Shown one piece after another: positions 1 through 12,417 of a stretch of DNA of 64,000 nucleotides (position 1 is the first letter of the stretch; each line of letters starts with the position of its first letter). The translations under genes and the position numbers were made by a program. This stretch comes from Strongylocentrotus purpuratus (Eukaryota; Echinodermata; Echinoidea; Camarodonta; Strongylocentrotidae). The notes under the pieces were generated by a model, which searched no databases, was not told the DNA's origin, and was given only the letters and a program-made list of their open reading frames with translations. The stretch is from the NCBI RefSeq assembly GCF_000002235.5, contig NW_022145609.1, forward strand, positions 13,670,328 through 13,734,327, in the 5' to 3' direction.

Positions 1-250
1 GCATCATTAATGGCTATTTTCATCTTTTCCCCTTTCATAATGGGGCAGTCAACCTAAAAATATATGTTCTACTACTGTATGCTAGATTCCTCTACCAATT
101 TTAATAATTTCCCTAAATGATAGAATTTGTGTTCAACATGTCTTAAACGTACTGAAATGCAGTTCTGACAGCAAAATTCTGCTTCGCAATTCTATGAAAC
201 TGTACTAGGAGGATTAAATGATAATAATTCGATATTCAATTTTGTTTGCA

Positions 251-377
251 TTGAACTGAGATTTATTTTTAGTGGAAGTTATTCTTGTTACCGTGTCACA
301 TCTGAACTTGATTTAATCAAGTTCAGATGTGACAAAGTAACAAGAATAACTTCCACTAAAAATAAATCTCAGTTCAA
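251..377. repeat. 127-base near-perfect palindrome
   Basis: Two 63-base arms centred on 314 (CTTGATTTAATCAAG), with only two mismatches noted between the arms. It is a foldback/MITE-like element without a recognised family, and such perfection implies recent origin. No clear target-site duplication was found. Confidence 0.85.
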
Positions 378-534
378 CGAAAACAAATTTAGGAATTCAA
401 CTAAAAACAAGTACCGGTACATATTATATTTCAATTATCTTTTGGGGACATCTGATATTGCTTAGGTGTAAGCGTTCAATCAGGAGCAACTTAGAAGACT
501 ACTAAAAGCTACAGAGTTATCACAAATTATTTAT

Positions 535-1185
535 TTTCAATGATAATTATATTCATATTCAATATTGAATTCAATTGAAAAGATTTTAATTACGGAATAT
601 AATTTCCCTGCTTAATTCAAAAGAAGAGATTCACAATATCACAAGAACATCTTTGTAATGCACACTATAAGGTTGTTACTTCGAAAATTCTATTACAAAG
701 AAGGTGTACACACAATAAACTACATTTTTGTTTAGTGTAAGAGGAAGAGTTATACTAAATCCTGAAGGAAATCATGACTTTACTTTCAATGAAAAATACT
801 TCATGAAATATCATTTCCCTGCGCATTTCAAAAGAAATAAATTCACATTATCATAAGAATATCTTTGAAATGCACATTATAATGTCGGATTTTAGTACTG
901 TCCATTTACAAAGAAGGTGTACACTACAATTTTGTTTGGTTTATGAGTACAAGTTAGACTAACTCCTGAAGATAATCATGACTTTACTTTCAATAAAAAT
1001 TACTTAATTGAATATAATTTCCCTGCACAATTCAAAAGAAAGAAATCCCAATTATCATAAGAATATCTTTGAAATGCACTTTATAAGGTTGTTACTTTAG
1101 TACTGTCCATTTGCAAAGAAGGTGTATACTACATTTATGTTTGGTTTATGAGGAAAAGTTAAGACTAACTCCCGAAGAAAATCAT
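535..1185. repeat. Diverged tandem array, three units of about 205 bases
   Basis: The landmark ATTTCCCTG recurs at 602, 813 and 1017 (spacings 211 and 204), each followed by a TTCAAAAGAA-like stretch, a TGCAC(A/T)..ATAA stretch, CAAAGAAGGTGTA and CTGAAG..AATCATGA. Units differ by many substitutions and small indels. The first is the most diverged at its start. Confidence 0.85.
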
Positions 1186-4046
1186 GAGTCAGAGTAAGAG
1201 TTGTCAAGGATTATGAAGCCTCCTGACAGGTCGGAGTACCTGGATTTAGGCCACTGGTCTACAGATGACTCACTCAGGCAAATGTTCCTCTCTCTCGGAG
1301 GAAGATACAACCCCCAAAAGGTCTCTTGGACCCCCAAAGCTTCACCCTGATATGACCCTAGAGTCAGTCATTCTCATCCCTCGAGCTCGATGAAAAAACT
1401 GCTAGGTTCAAAGAGCTTGTTCTGTTCTCAGGTGACTTTCATGAAAGTTGTGCTCCACGTTTCTTATTCAGTTGGATTTGAGAGGTTCGGAATACGTGAT
1501 TGATGGTCTAAACTGGCCCATCTCACCCTAAGATTCAATAAAACCATGAAAGGTGTAAGTAAACATATACATAGTATTATTGTAGGCCTATAGCATAGAC
1601 AATCGTAACCACCTTACTATATTGTACAGTAATGTTGCAGTGTTGAATCCCTTGTGAATCTATCGACTGCAATGATCTGCACACACATCCCTAACATGTA
1701 CACTACCCATAGGTGCAGAATAACTTTAAGGTGTGAAGGGGTCTGCCTCCATGAGGACTAGCATTGGAATGTCTGACCTGGGCTGATAAGGCACCTTCAC
1801 ATTCTACAACACCTGTGGGATCAATCCAAGACCCTTCCACACTGGCCAAGAGGAAGACGCCAGGACTATTTTTAGTTCCATTCCTTCCACTGGCAAGCTC
1901 CTAAACATTCCGTTTAGATCGCTCTCGTTAGGGTCCATGTCTTAAAGTGGGCAGAAAATCTTACTAGGCAGTAACCATATGATTGAGGGCCATCCAACCC
2001 TTGTAATGAGTTGATTTGTTTGAAAGCAGAAAAATAACAGAAACAGAATAGTAAAAGTTTGAAATGAATCGGACCAATAGTACGAAAGTTATGAATGTTT
2101 GAAATATGAGATCACTAAGTCTATGCAAATCTCGAATTGGTAGTTCGGCTCTCAACAAGCGCAACAACGGAACACTCCGCGTAATCGTAATGACTAGAGA
2201 GTACAGAGTAACTTTGGTGTGAAGGCCGGGTCTTTATCATATTACTTCAAAAACATTTAACTAAACATACATAGATGGCCTTCCGCCTAACAGTCAGCAG
2301 GGGCAACCACGATTAATTTTTCAAATTAAAATGGTCGACACATAACAATTTGTGTTGGACCAAGCTCTCCATATAAGAGGACAGTGATTAAATTAGACAA
2401 TCTACCCCACACCAACACTCGCCTTGACCCTCAGTACATGTACTTCTATCTCCACTTGCATTTGGAGTTGACTAAATGCAATTGTCATTACAGAAAACTC
2501 TGTACATGGGACTGAGCACAACAACGCAAGTTATCATTTGACATTGCTGGGTATACAGATGTCTTATGTACTTTTTCACTTGTGGAGGTTACAGTGACTT
2601 TATAACATGATTTCTTTTTTTAAATGAATTTGCACATTCGCATTTACCAATAAAGATTGGATATCTTGTATCCAGCATTGTATTATCTGCAGAGAGCCAG
2701 AAGGGTTGTTGTTGTTGTTGTTTAATTTAGGCAAGTCATTCAGTTTACGACCATTATTGCCGAATACTATAACAAATTTATATAGAGTTACATGTACATA
2801 AATGTATAATGTACTAACATTGTGGCTCTATAAAGCAGGTGACATCTCTATAAAACATTCCATGGATTCCATACAAATATTCCTGCCCTTTTTTCAATGA
2901 AGTGTATAAAGTCTTGTATTATAAATGTACTGTTCATATATAGTACTGTAGTGTTACTTTAAAAACTGTAACCTTATAACCTTTGTGAAGTTTTTTTGCA
3001 ATTAGACACAAATTGTTTCATTCGCAACTTCTGATTCATCTCTACAATTGCAGAGGCCAATCGAAATTTCAATAAACTTAATTCTTTCCTTCTTTCTTTC
3101 ACTCTCTTCCTCCTTCCTTCTCCAAACAGTATCTTTCTATCTCGTTATCCAAACACTTTACTTTCAATCCCTCTCCCTTCCTCTCTCCCCTCTCATTCTT
3201 TTCTTTTTCTTCGCCCCTCTTATGAACGTACTTGACTTGCATAGATGTCTCTGATTAATAAACTCTGAATTATAATTTCCTTCCCTTCAATATTATTGAT
3301 CCTTATCTTGGTGAAATATTAACTCGGCTCTCCGGGACCGACGGAGTCTGTGAGCCCACGAGGTGGCGAGTGAATTTAGATTTGGAGAGAGGAAGTCCAT
3401 AAAAGCAAAACAAATTACTTGAAATTGACTTGGCTCAATAGCTAATACATGAACATATAGTGATGTACGTATAGGCCAACATGCACAAGTATACACTGCA
3501 TGCCTACAAGGCTAAAGCATAGATTCTGTGCTTGTAGCATGTCCAAGAAGCAAGCATATTTGATAAATAAATTTTTTTTCCTGTTGATTATTTCTGTGAC
3601 CTCTATGTTTATGAGCTTTCAACTAATTACACTGTAGATGTGACAAGGTTATATTTATGACTTCATATAGAAAAAGTCCTGTATCCCCCAAAAAAAATAA
3701 AATAAAATTAAAAAAAATAAAATAATAATAATAATATTATTATTGTCAAATCAAATCAAATAAATATAATAAATAAAATAAACAAATATTAATAAATGGA
3801 AAACAATAAATGGAAAACAAAAAATAACCTACATTTAATTTTTTTTTTAAAGTGTTAACAAGATCAGTTACAAACTTAATGTATTTAAAATGAAATGGTG
3901 ACAATATGTCAACACTGAAAATAGAAAAAAAGAAAAGAAAAGTCAGAAAGTGTAAGATGTAGAAAGAAATGGATACAGAAAGAGTAAATTTAAATAAATA
4001 AACAAAATATATAAACTTGAAAAAGGGTAAGGGGGAGAAGAATAAA
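1186..4046. other. Non-coding stretch, no gene recognised
   Basis: No convincing exon on either strand. 1190-1400 is less AT-rich and reads open for some codons but has no family match. 3070-3200 is a degenerate CT-rich tract. 3660-3740 is A-rich with TAA/TAT repeats. Confidence 0.5.
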
Positions 4047-4157
4047 GAAAAGAGAGAGAGAGAGAGAGAAAGAGAGGAGAGAGAGAGGAGAGAGAGAGAG
4101 AAAGAGAGGGGAGAGAGAGAAAAGGAGAAAGAGAAAGATAGAGAGGGAGAGAAAAAA

Positions 4158-4206
<49 letters not shown>
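4047..4206. repeat. GA microsatellite
   Basis: Interrupted (GA)n, purest at 4158-4204. Several open reading frames across it on both strands translate to Glu/Arg or Ser/Leu repeats and are artefacts. Confidence 0.97.
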
Positions 4207-4207
<1 letters not shown>

Positions 4208-4423
4208 AGAAAAGAAAGAGAAAGGGGGAGAGACAAAAGGCAGAAACACACAGCAAAGGAGTGAGAGAAACATCAATATATCTTCTGCTCAGTGCCAGAG
4301 ATTGCTATCTGAACGAAGAGTGAACACCCTTGGCTCGAAACTCACTCTATAAACAGACAATACATGTATGATTATGATGTCACATGATATCACATGAACT
4401 CACTGGTCTGGCTGGCTCACCCA

Positions 4424-4457
4424 GCCTCTCTCTCCTTCTCTTCCTCTCTTTCTCTCC

Positions 4458-4524
<67 letters not shown>

Positions 4525-4530
4525 TCCCTC
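4424..4530. repeat. CT microsatellite
   Basis: (CT)n, purest at 4465-4521, some 220 bases after the GA array and with the opposite purine strand, so the pair could base-pair as a hairpin. Confidence 0.97.
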
Positions 4531-4900
4531 TCCCAATCTGGCAAATCCCTGCTCTATAAATAGCACAGTCTGTACAAACATAGGTGACCTTTGCATGACC
4601 CTAGTGGGCATTCCTCTAGTGAGTGAGAATGTAAACAAAGAGAATCCCAAGCCCCAGCGATCCCTTTGGAGGGAAACTGGACTAACCAGTGGGATTTACC
4701 ATCATTCAGCATCATAATTGCATGGATTAAATGTTGTGCATGACTTTATATTCATGTTGAAGGGCAAGGCCATGTTTTCCTTTTCATGTGTGCCTTCTTA
4801 AATTATATTGCACAAATATCCTGTGGTCGAAACAACAATTAAAACATTGTGTAACAGATATTTTGTCGTTTGACATAATTTTGTCTTTGATATAGTTTGC

Positions 4901-5182
4901 CATTTTCATAATGTAACCAAATTTGATGGATATATCTTTTTGAAGTGCCATAATACATATGATTTCACTCAGTTGTTTAGCATATTTTTTTTTGAATAGC
5001 CACAATTCAAAGTGCATATATTGTTAGGTAGGGCAATGCATAATGTTTGTCCTTACTACATGTATGCAATTTGCCTTCTGACTATCAGTATCAGATACAG
5101 CCATATAACAGGTGAATGAAATAATTAAGGTACTTCACAAAGATGTATGCATTAAATTTGGTAACAATGTACATTACGAAAA
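4901..5182. mobile_element. Old, eroded copy of the palindromic element at 35551
   Basis: Both ends match the element at 35551-35861: left ATAATGTAACCAAATTTGATG, then TTTTGAAGTGCC; right GGTGAATGAAATAATTAAGG, ACTTCACAAAGATGTATGCA and AATTTGGTAAC. The centre has lost most of its symmetry through substitutions and indels, giving an old/young pair of one foldback family. Confidence 0.75.
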
Positions 5183-5195
5183 TGTCCTATCATAA

Positions 5196-8052
5196 AAAGA
5201 ATGTAGGAGGAAATACAAGTTACAATTTGATTTTTGATATGAGTAACAAAACAAACGTTTCAAGCATACTCTTTGATTTCATCTACACCTCACATCAACA
5301 TTATTCTTATAGTCCTCCCTGGAGCAATGGAACTTAAGACCGCTAGAGCCATTCAAGCTCTATTTTTAAGAAAGAAACACCTTTTGTGAGTGAAAACGTT
5401 AGAGGATTAGGAAGACAGAAATGCTTGGAATGTTGTCCTGAATAACATATAGGAATCATGAGAGGAAACTACACAGTGTACATACTGTAAATCTACTGTG
5501 AATCACATGCAGCTCCAGAAAGATTTTATGAGCGGAGCAGGCAAGCACCATAATCAATTTTGCCCCAACAGACAATACACTCCCAATAAACAGTAGAAAA
5601 CAGAACTCAACAGAGATCATCACAGATAAATGCACAATTTCAAATGAGCTAGAATGCACATGCCTGTATTTGACTGAAATCATTCAATATTTCTTTAGTC
5701 AGTTTTCAGTGAAAAGTGCTCTCCAAGAACAAATACAACAGCTTTGACATAGCTTGGAATCTCCTTTGCTATAGGATGACGTATCCAGAAAGCTATGGGC
5801 ATGTCACCCACATGGTTATTCACGCTATTTGACCCCAAAAGGGGAGGACTAGAGCATTGTATATAACCCCTATGGTAGACGAGTTCTTTTGTCACCAAAC
5901 ACAAAGAAGCTATTGATAATAACAAACAGTTTTCACGCTCTGATGGAGCAATTACATCCTTTATCACTCGCCGCTTGTCAATGGTATAAAAGAAGAAAAA
6001 AATCGGGGAGCAATGTTCGCTGGATTCTTTAGTTTACTCACATGAACTTGTTTATATTATTGTGGATTATGCGAGTAAGTAAAACTGTCTGATATCTTCA
6101 AAGACTATGTTGCAAAGAAATGACCATTTATAATGGCATAAGCTTGCATGAGCTATCAATAACTTTCCCAAAAGAAATGCAAATAAAATAGAGTAATCGA
6201 TCACTTGAAATGTCGATGAAAGTCTCCATTTTGAGACTATTCGTCTCCCTCAGAGTCAAGAAGTTCAATTCCCCTATTCTGTATGCATGTACATCACTAG
6301 TCTCTTTTATGCTTCCACATTCTTTTCTCCCTATTTTTTAACATCATTTTATTATGGTTACGGACCCAAAAGTGCTCTTTCTTTAAAAACATTTCTGACA
6401 AAATAAAAAAAAAACCTCCTGGCCTAATTTCCTCCAGGAGGGAGTTTCAATTGCCAATAAAAAGGGTTTTTGCTGAGAGAGCAGAGTCTCAAACAAGACT
6501 ACAACCCATAGTTGTTTTGGTTATAGTTCAGTAGCCCCAAAGCGGAGCATGTACGTCACTGCATAGTATATATTTTGTGGGCATTCCGCATATTATAACT
6601 ACAGTATGCACCACTTCATGCTCTGCTTCTTAATCTATTCATGGAAATAAAATGGATGTCCTTTCATGCTTAAAATTGCTTATTTGCAGTGAAAAAAGTA
6701 GATAAACGGGACTCTGGCGCAGTGGCCTACACCAGGGGGAGAGAAAAATATCTCATTAGTATAAAACCACATTTATTACCCACAATAATACTGATCCTGC
6801 TTCACCACAAATGACCCGTGAGGAATTCCGCGGAAGATAAACTTTTCGTTTCAAAAGAGCTTAGAAATCTTTTGCCATGAACTATAGGTGATTTATTGAC
6901 TATTATAAGCAAGAAATATTATACAGATGTACATTTGTATATGTGAAGTACCACAGTCCACAGTATTACAGTGGATGGATGTTGTGGAAAAATGGTTTAA
7001 GGCTTTGTTGAGTTGTTTATTTAAATTGCAAATGCAGAAATCTGTGGAATACTAAGCGCTGGTCTGTGCGGATTAAAAGACAACAACATGAATAATGACT
7101 GAATTCAAAAGATTTTTAACCATAAGTGAGGTTAGTTGAACATCATAAAAAGAATACTTTGTGGGAATCAACAACACTGAAAATGCACTCTCAATCTAGT
7201 TTCAACTCCCAGCAAGACAAAACTATGCAAATACTTTGTTGTGAGTTATGTTATTTTCTTGATTTGAGAACCATCCAAAATAACAATTACATAATTAATA
7301 GGCCTACAATGTGCATCTGTTTGTTAAGTTTGATATTTTTATTCTAAAGATCAAATTTGTCAAGCAGTTTTCATGAAGGCTCATAACATCACACAAATTG
7401 TGCAATTCTTTGAGAGAGAGTAAAATGGTCATCTACAATGTGACACTATCGCAGACTACCTGATTTTGAACATGAGGGACTATGTACTTGAACATGTACA
7501 TATGAATGTGACACTGTGATCATGCAGAGTATATATATACATGATTATGTACATGTGGGACTATATGAAGAATATTTGAACATGGACTCTCTTCCCCCCT
7601 TGGACTCTCCATTGCATCAAACGAGGATGTCACCTTCAGACATGGCTACCCTTGGTTTGGGTGGCAAGGAAGAGAGTCTAGTCTGTGGTTTTAAAGGTAG
7701 TCATTAGGTACCTTGCATTTATCCAGTCAGGTTTGGTAAAAATAATGGCGAACCAGACAGCTTCAGGGAAAAAAAAATACTTTTAAAATTTTGGGGGCTC
7801 CATTTTCAAGCTTACTTGCTTTAAAATAACACTCTTTAATTTTTTGGGCTCTTTTAATGACTTTCAGGGGCTCTTTTGGGCATTTCGGGGGCTTATTCAT
7901 CCGAGCCCCACCCCCCCCCCCCCCCCCCCCCCCGTGAACTTTTTTCACTGGCCAGCTTGTAGTTTTAAACTTACAGGAAGCAGTACCTACAGTCGTGACA
8001 TTTATTCTGCTAGGTTTGGTGAAAATACACTGCTCTCTCCCCTTACAGAAAC
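5196..8052. other. Non-coding stretch, no gene recognised
   Basis: AT-rich, with no convincing exon. A pure C run lies at 7902-7933, next to T/G-rich sequence built from words like GGGGGCTC (7790-7900). Similar words recur at 19790-19900, suggesting remnants of one repeat family. A near-duplicate GGTTTGGT(A/G)AAAAT occurs at 7730 and 8013. Confidence 0.5.
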
Positions 8053-8515
8053 TTAAGCTTGCGGCAAGCTTGTTACAAGCTTGTTAGAAGCTTGCGGCAA
8101 GCTTAATAAGATTGCATTACAAATTTAAGCTTGCAAAACTTGCGCGCAATCTTACAGCAATCTTGCTGCAAGCTTGCAGGCAAAGAGAGATATTCATGCA
8201 AGCTTGCTGCAAGCTTGCAGGCCAAGAAGATATCCCTGCAAGCTTGCAGGGGTGCAATCTAAAGCCCTTGCAATCTTACAGGCCGACAGTGTATGCCCTG
8301 CAAGCTTGCAGCAAGCTTGCGGACATTGCAGGGGCGCAAACTAAAGCTCTTGCAAGCTTGCAGACAAAGAGGATATCCCTGCAAGCTTGCAGGAGCGCAA
8401 TCTAAAGCCCTGGCAATCTTGCAGGCCGACAGTGTATGCCCTGCAAGCTTGCAGCAAGCTTGCGGAGCTTGCTGGGGTGCAATCTAAAGCCCTGCCAAGC
8501 TTGCCGCAAACTTAT
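8053..8515. repeat. AAGCTTGC word array, block 1
   Basis: Dozens of copies of AAGCTTGC and of the self-complementary decamer GCAAGCTTGC (a HindIII site), separated by short variable spacers. A superimposed longer unit recurs with the words GGCCGACAGTGTATGCCCTG (8281, 8424) and GCAATCTAAAGCCC (8253, 8397, 8478). It is readable in several frames as Ala-Cys-Lys-Leu-rich peptides, an artefact of the repeat. Confidence 0.95.
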
Positions 8516-9528
8516 GTCAGACTGCTATGGACAAACCCCATCTATGACCAAATTATTGTCACTGTAAACATACAGCACAAAAGTTTATATGCACAATTAA
8601 ATTGTTCAATAATTATCTCAAAACCTTTGATTCTTTGCTAATGAGGTATAAAATAGGGGATCTTTATACACATATAATAATAATAGTACAGTTCTTATAG
8701 CGCATTATACCTTTGAAAAAGGATTAAAGATGGATGATCATAAAACAAACATTAAATATCGCATCATGACTCACTTTTCACTGTACAAAAAGGTACACCA
8801 TCCAACACTCTAAAAATGATTTCCTTTTTTACTGTGATTTACGAGAGACCAGGCAAGAGTCAACAAAAATGGTTGAAACAAAATATATAATTTAAATGAG
8901 CGTTTAATCAAACCTTGCTAAAATCTAGCCGGAAAACGATTTGATTCAAAAACTATATTCTTAAACAAAAGCAAAACTAATAGTCCAATAGTCTGCTTGA
9001 ATTTCTTTAATTGACAAAAAAGACTAAGTGTTTTGTTTTAATTTTTGGATAAAACATCCTAAGACATGTCTGAAAAGTGATGTCTTGTGTGTTGTGGGTG
9101 GTGGAGCCTGATTTCAGAGGTCAATGACCTTTATTTAACCCTGATTTCGCCTAACAGTTGTTTTTTACATGTCATTTGTTAAAAAGAGCCTCAATTTTAA
9201 TGAATATTGTGTCTAATGAAAGTAATGAAATTATCTATCACATGATATGAATATTTATAATATTTGATGATATTTTGAACCTTTTTTTAGGGTTTAAAAT
9301 GTAATTTTTTGACTTTTTTCACTAAAATCATAATTTATCACTTTTTGTTCGTATCTGTAAAAAAAGAGGAAACAATGAAAATCCTAAAGAATTACTGTAA
9401 AAAATGCATTTATATTCATTTATCACACTGTGAAAATTTTATATTCATTACTTCTCTTACTAAAAAGTTATTGACTTCCAAAGATAACACTCCCAGTGCC
9501 AACAAGATCCTAATCAGAAAAATGTGAC
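8516..9528. other. Non-coding stretch, no gene recognised
   Basis: AT-rich. 8670-8700 reads (AAT)n followed by AGTACAGTTCTTATAGCGCA, which looks like the tail of a SINE or LINE, but no head or B box was recognised. Confidence 0.4.
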
Positions 9529-9637
9529 GCGCCCTCTATTGGCCATTCCAAGATAGTTCATTTTTTGTGGTTGGTTCAAAGTTTTGTTGAACATTTTGTG
9601 AACTGGTCAAGTGTGAATCAACTTCAAAATGGTAAGT
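9529..9637 (+). other. Candidate first exon with ATG abutting a splice donor
   Basis: The plus strand reads ...CTTCAAAATG then gtaagtac, with the ATG at 9629-9631 directly before a perfect GTAAGT donor. It is preceded by GCGCCCTCTATTGGCC (9529-9544), which holds an inverted CCAAT core and resembles a CTCF site. Genes whose first coding exon is only the start codon are common (many ribosomal protein genes), so this may be a real gene start. No second exon was recognised downstream. Confidence 0.25.
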
Positions 9638-10727
9638 ACTTGTGAGATATTGCACTTACATTATAATAATTCACAACAACATTTAACATATAAATCTCTG
9701 GAAAGCATATTAAAATGAAAATAAAACAGAAAAATTGTAATAATTTGATAATTTTTCATTAAATAGACCTAATGTAAAACTCAGACTCAGTCCCACATCA
9801 CCAAAAAAATGTTAGTTAAACTAGCTAGACTAGGTAGTACTAGTAGGTAGCCTACTTGGTACTTGGTCGGTTGGTCCTCCAAGATACTCGTCTGAGTTTT
9901 AACTTAACGGGTAGGGTGTATTAGTTTGTAGATGTGGGGACGTCAGGGCAATTTTGAATTTGACAGGGTCAGTGTGGGCGATAGTCTCTGGTTTAAGCTG
10001 GTCTAGGTCTAGACCAGGACTAGGTCTAGACTAGATATAGGCCCATAACTTCCAATTCTAGATCTAGTATAATCTGAAACGGCTCTGGACGCAATTTCTC
10101 AGTCAATCTCTCTACCTCTTTGTATATGTGTGTGTGTTTTAGTTTTTACCCTGATTCTAAGGGTATGTGTGTGTGTGAGGGTGTGTGTGTGTGTGCGGTA
10201 AACAGGTAACAAAGGTAAAGTGGGAGAGAAAAAAATGATTCAACAAAATCCATTATCTGCATTTTGTTCAACCCCGTTTGTGTCTCTGAGTGTGTGTGTT
10301 TGTGTTGACGTGCGTGCGTGTATGTTTTTACATCAATTGTGAAAAGGTATAGGTTTTATACTATGTAGACTAGACTAGACTAGACCTAGATCTATGTGTT
10401 TTTTCCCAAAAAAAGATGGCACCCACAGGTCTTTCGGGAACAAATTTTCTCCACTTCTATGTATTCAATTTGTGCCAGACTTGCCATGGCAATACCTTTC
10501 ATTTTCTTTCATTTTTGAGAGGGAATTTTTTTTTATAGAGATATCATAAGTGTGAATTATATTTTTTCAATGTTTTTAGACAGTCGTTATTACATGTACA
10601 AGTATTCAGAAGTCTAGCTGCAGCACTACATGTCATTGAAATGTACTTAAAACTCAGGTAACATTAAAACCAGTTGATACATATATGATGTATCTTTTGT
10701 AGATCTCTGTCAATGTTATTGTCCATA
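9638..10727. other. Non-coding stretch with CTAGA-rich and TG-rich tracts
   Basis: 9995-10075 and 10363-10395 are built from overlapping GGTCTAGACC/TAGACTAGACTAG words (local palindromes). TG repeats lie at 10126-10196 and 10287-10320. No exon was recognised. Confidence 0.6.
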
Positions 10728-11502
10728 GAGTAAAGTACCCGGTAATCGGTCAGCTCCGGTTTTCGGCCAATTGGTTGGATACATGGTAAAATCACTTTAA
10801 AATACATCGCATAATAGCATAACACATATCCCACACATACCATACCATGCCAGTGTCACTGAAGAACCACATTTGCAATGAAAAATATATCCTAAAATAT
10901 CACATTTTAGCGATGTAATCGGCGGTCCCGCTACCCAAATCTGAAAAATCGAGTTTCTTACGCGTGTATGTAAGAAATATGGGTACCATAAAATGAGCTT
11001 TATTTCAAGTATTTTTCAGATATAGAGCCCGATTTTGTGCTGGTCGCAAGCTCAAAAGTATCTCATCGCATGTATTAAATCAATGCAGCCGCACACCGCG
11101 ACGCACACACGATATGTCCGTCTAATTCAGATTCCAACTTCCGATCACCGCTGTGCCTGTATTCGGTCAGGCGAGCACCCGGGAGCTCCGGCGTGGGATA
11201 CCTGCTCCGCCCGCTTGTGCTATACATCAGCGCGGAAACGCACGGCGCGCGCGAGCGCTTCCTATTGACTTTGTACATGCGGCCGTAAACTGAAACGCTC
11301 GGCCGATAACCGGCTCCAAAACAGTGAAAATTGAAATGAATATTGTCATGGCAATTCGTGATTTTTTTTGGGGATTCTTTTTTTGTTTAAATAATAATAA
11401 TATTTGCTTCATGATTTGAACAAGAAATGATAATAAATAGGAAGTAAAGAGTCCAATAAATAGGATTTTGTCTTAAGTGGCCGAAAACCGGGTACTTTAC
11501 TC
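10728..11502. mobile_element. TA-flanked MITE (Tc1/mariner-like)
   Basis: 775 bases bounded by inverted ends GAGTAAAGTACCCGGT (left) and ACCGGGTACTTTACTC (right), each flanked by TA (10726-10727 and 11503-11504). A second inverted block (CCGGTTTTCGGCCA left, TGGCCGAAAACCGG right) lies slightly further in on the left. The interior includes a CpG-rich section (11080-11300). No transposase remnant was seen, so it is a non-autonomous element. Confidence 0.85.
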
Positions 11503-11532
11503 TACTGTTACTATTATTCCATTTAATTTGTA

Positions 11533-12417
11533 GCAAGCTTGCGGCAAGCTTGCGACGAGCTAACATCAAGCTTGCATATTTTGTAATTGGCTGAGGGTAC
11601 CATTTGGATTTTTTTACCACGCAAGCTTGCAAAAGCATGCAAGCTCGCTGCAAGATTGCACGCTTCTCTTTTTTTAGCAGCTTGGGAGCTTGCGCAAGCT
11701 TGCAGATTTTTATATAATTCAATATCTGCAAGCTTGCTGTGTGAGCTTGTTTCAAGCTTGCCGCGAGCTTGTTTCAAGCTCGTAACTAGCTTGCGGGGTT
11801 CCAAAAATGCAAATGAGTTTATCTGTCAGCCAATCAAAACAGAGGAAATATATTTTCAGATCTTACAATCTGCAAGCTTGCAAGCTCGCAACAAGCTTGC
11901 TGCAAGCTTACATGCAAGCTCGCAGCAAGCTTGCAACAAGCTCGCAGGTAAGCTTGGGAGCTTGCGCAAGCTTGCAGATTTTTAGACCTGCAAATATAAT
12001 TCAATATCTGCAAGCTTGCTGTGTGAGCTTGTTTCAAGCTTGCCGCGAGCTTGTTTCAAGCTCGTTACTAGCTTGCAGGGTTCCAAAAATGCAAATGAGT
12101 TTATCTGTCAGCCAATCAAAACAGAGGAAATATATTTTCAGATCTAACAATCTGCAAGCTTGCAAGCTCACAACAAGCTTGCTGCAAGCTTACATGCAAG
12201 CTCGCAGCAAGCTTGCAACAAGCTCGCAGGCAAGCTTGCAAGCTTGCAGATTGTTAGACCTGAAAATATATTTCCTCTGTTTTGATTGGCTGACAGATAT
12301 AACTCATTTGCATTTTTGGAACCCTGCAAGCTAGTAACGAGCTTGAAACAAGCTCGCACGCGAGCTTGAAACAAGCTCGCAGATCAAGCTTGCTGCAAGC
12401 TCGCGGCAAGCTTGCAC
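11533..12417. repeat. AAGCTTGC word array, block 2, with foldback unit
   Basis: Same AAGCTTGC/GAGCTTG words as block 1. A unit of about 120 bases carrying TTCCAAAAATGCAAATGAG and GTCAGCCAATCAAAACAGAG occurs three times: direct copies from 11799 and 12081 (282 bases apart) and an inverted copy around 12232-12354. The second and third form a hairpin of about 120-base arms. The unit has Oct-like (ATGCAAAT) and CCAAT-like words. Block 2 begins 28 bases from the TA MITE. Confidence 0.93.

Noticed and set aside
3746-4717. Ser/Leu-rich and Arg/Glu-rich frames of up to 176 codons
   Set aside because: They lie on GA/CT microsatellites and are open in several frames on both strands for that reason alone. 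The same holds at 15445-15719, 16307-16619, 44090-44258 and 50470-50706.
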